Positions 63,943-64,000 of a stretch of 64,000 nt of DNA are shown here, piece by piece. Origin of the DNA: Thalassotalea euphylliae (GTDB lineage Bacteria > Pseudomonadota > Gammaproteobacteria > Enterobacterales > Alteromonadaceae); the NCBI RefSeq assembly GCF_003390375.1, contig NZ_QUOT01000001.1:2418001-2482000 (forward strand), read 5' to 3'. How positions within the stretch are numbered: the first letter of the stretch is position 1; every line of letters starts with the position of its first letter. Under the pieces are notes generated by a model. That model searched no databases, was not told the origin of the DNA, and worked only from the letters and a program-made list of their open reading frames with translations. A program made the translations under genes and the position numbers.

Positions 63943-64000
63943 ATGACTCCAGAACGACATAACCGTATTTTAAGCATGCTCAACCACCGCCAACCGGATT
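63943..64000 (+). CDS. trmH: tRNA (guanosine-18-2'-O)-methyltransferase, 5' end only
   Basis: The first 19 codons read MTPERHNRILSMLNHRQPD, matching the TrmH/SpoU N-terminus (E. coli: MNPTRYARICEMLARRQPD), and the spoT-proximal position is as in E. coli. The rest lies beyond the right edge. An AAGAAA-type weak ribosome site precedes the ATG. Confidence 0.85.
   Translation, partial: MTPERHNRILSMLNHRQPD

Noticed and set aside
1..64000. tRNA, rRNA or riboswitch genes
   Set aside because: Spacers were read on both strands; no cloverleaf, rRNA-like or known riboswitch core was seen by eye.

Overview
The window looks like chromosomal DNA of a marine gammaproteobacterium of the Alteromonadales, most likely Colwelliaceae (Colwellia/Thalassotalea type). 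This rests on core gene orders (gmk-rpoZ-spoT-ridA-trmH, rpmB-rpmG, radC/coaBC/slmA, mutM/coaD/waaA/kdkA), moderate-to-low GC, and the acetate and photorepair clusters. The assignment is inferred from gene content only. No rRNA, tRNA, CRISPR array, prophage or intact insertion sequence was seen.

1-7156 is one edge of an exosortase (XrtA/PEP-CTERM)-type exopolysaccharide locus. A divergent, truncated sugar transferase faces an operon of outer-membrane export lipoprotein, chain-length determinant, tyrosine autokinase, beta-barrel protein and AAA ATPase. The exosortase itself would lie beyond the left edge. 7243-19992 holds envelope and housekeeping genes: plsB, ubiA-ubiC, a FliL-like protein, glpG-glpE, tdh-kbl (threonine to glycine), a secreted alpha/beta-hydrolase-like protein lacking a nucleophile, and a Kdo/heptose block (waaA, a GT9 glycosyltransferase, kdkA). 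20046-29949 has a TetR/NTF2-like divergent pair, coaD, mutM, rpmB-rpmG, an orphan ParA with a small helix-rich partner, a PilZ protein, radC, coaBC, slmA (without dut between them) and pepD.

30108-43448 is an acetate-utilisation region. It carries the response regulator and SLC5-histidine kinase of the CrbR/CrbS type, an ActP-like symporter with its small DUF4212 subunit, a cNMP/CBS/DUF294 protein, a DnaQ-like exonuclease, acs and a DcaP-like porin. Clustered palindromes lie upstream of acs and are candidate CrbR sites. A 281-bp structured element with terminal inverted repeats sits directly upstream of the gene that precedes crbS; it is the least explained structure in the window.

43805-50684 holds small proteins, tex, dbpA, an NYN-domain protein and greB. 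50776-55585 is a light/photorepair cluster: CIA30-like protein, TIGR02450 Trp-rich protein, flavin reductase, FeS-type photolyase, DUF2256 and DASH cryptochrome. 55776-64000 continues with a secreted hydrolase, a cyclophilin, a DUF445 protein, an aromatic aminotransferase and the gmk-rpoZ-spoT-ridA-trmH block, with trmH cut by the right edge.

A recurring feature is short degenerate tandem repeats (12-16 bp units, 2-4 copies) in spacers and over stop codons: near glpE, after coaD, before the PilZ gene, across the acs stop, across the dbpA stop, and inside the DUF2256 gene.
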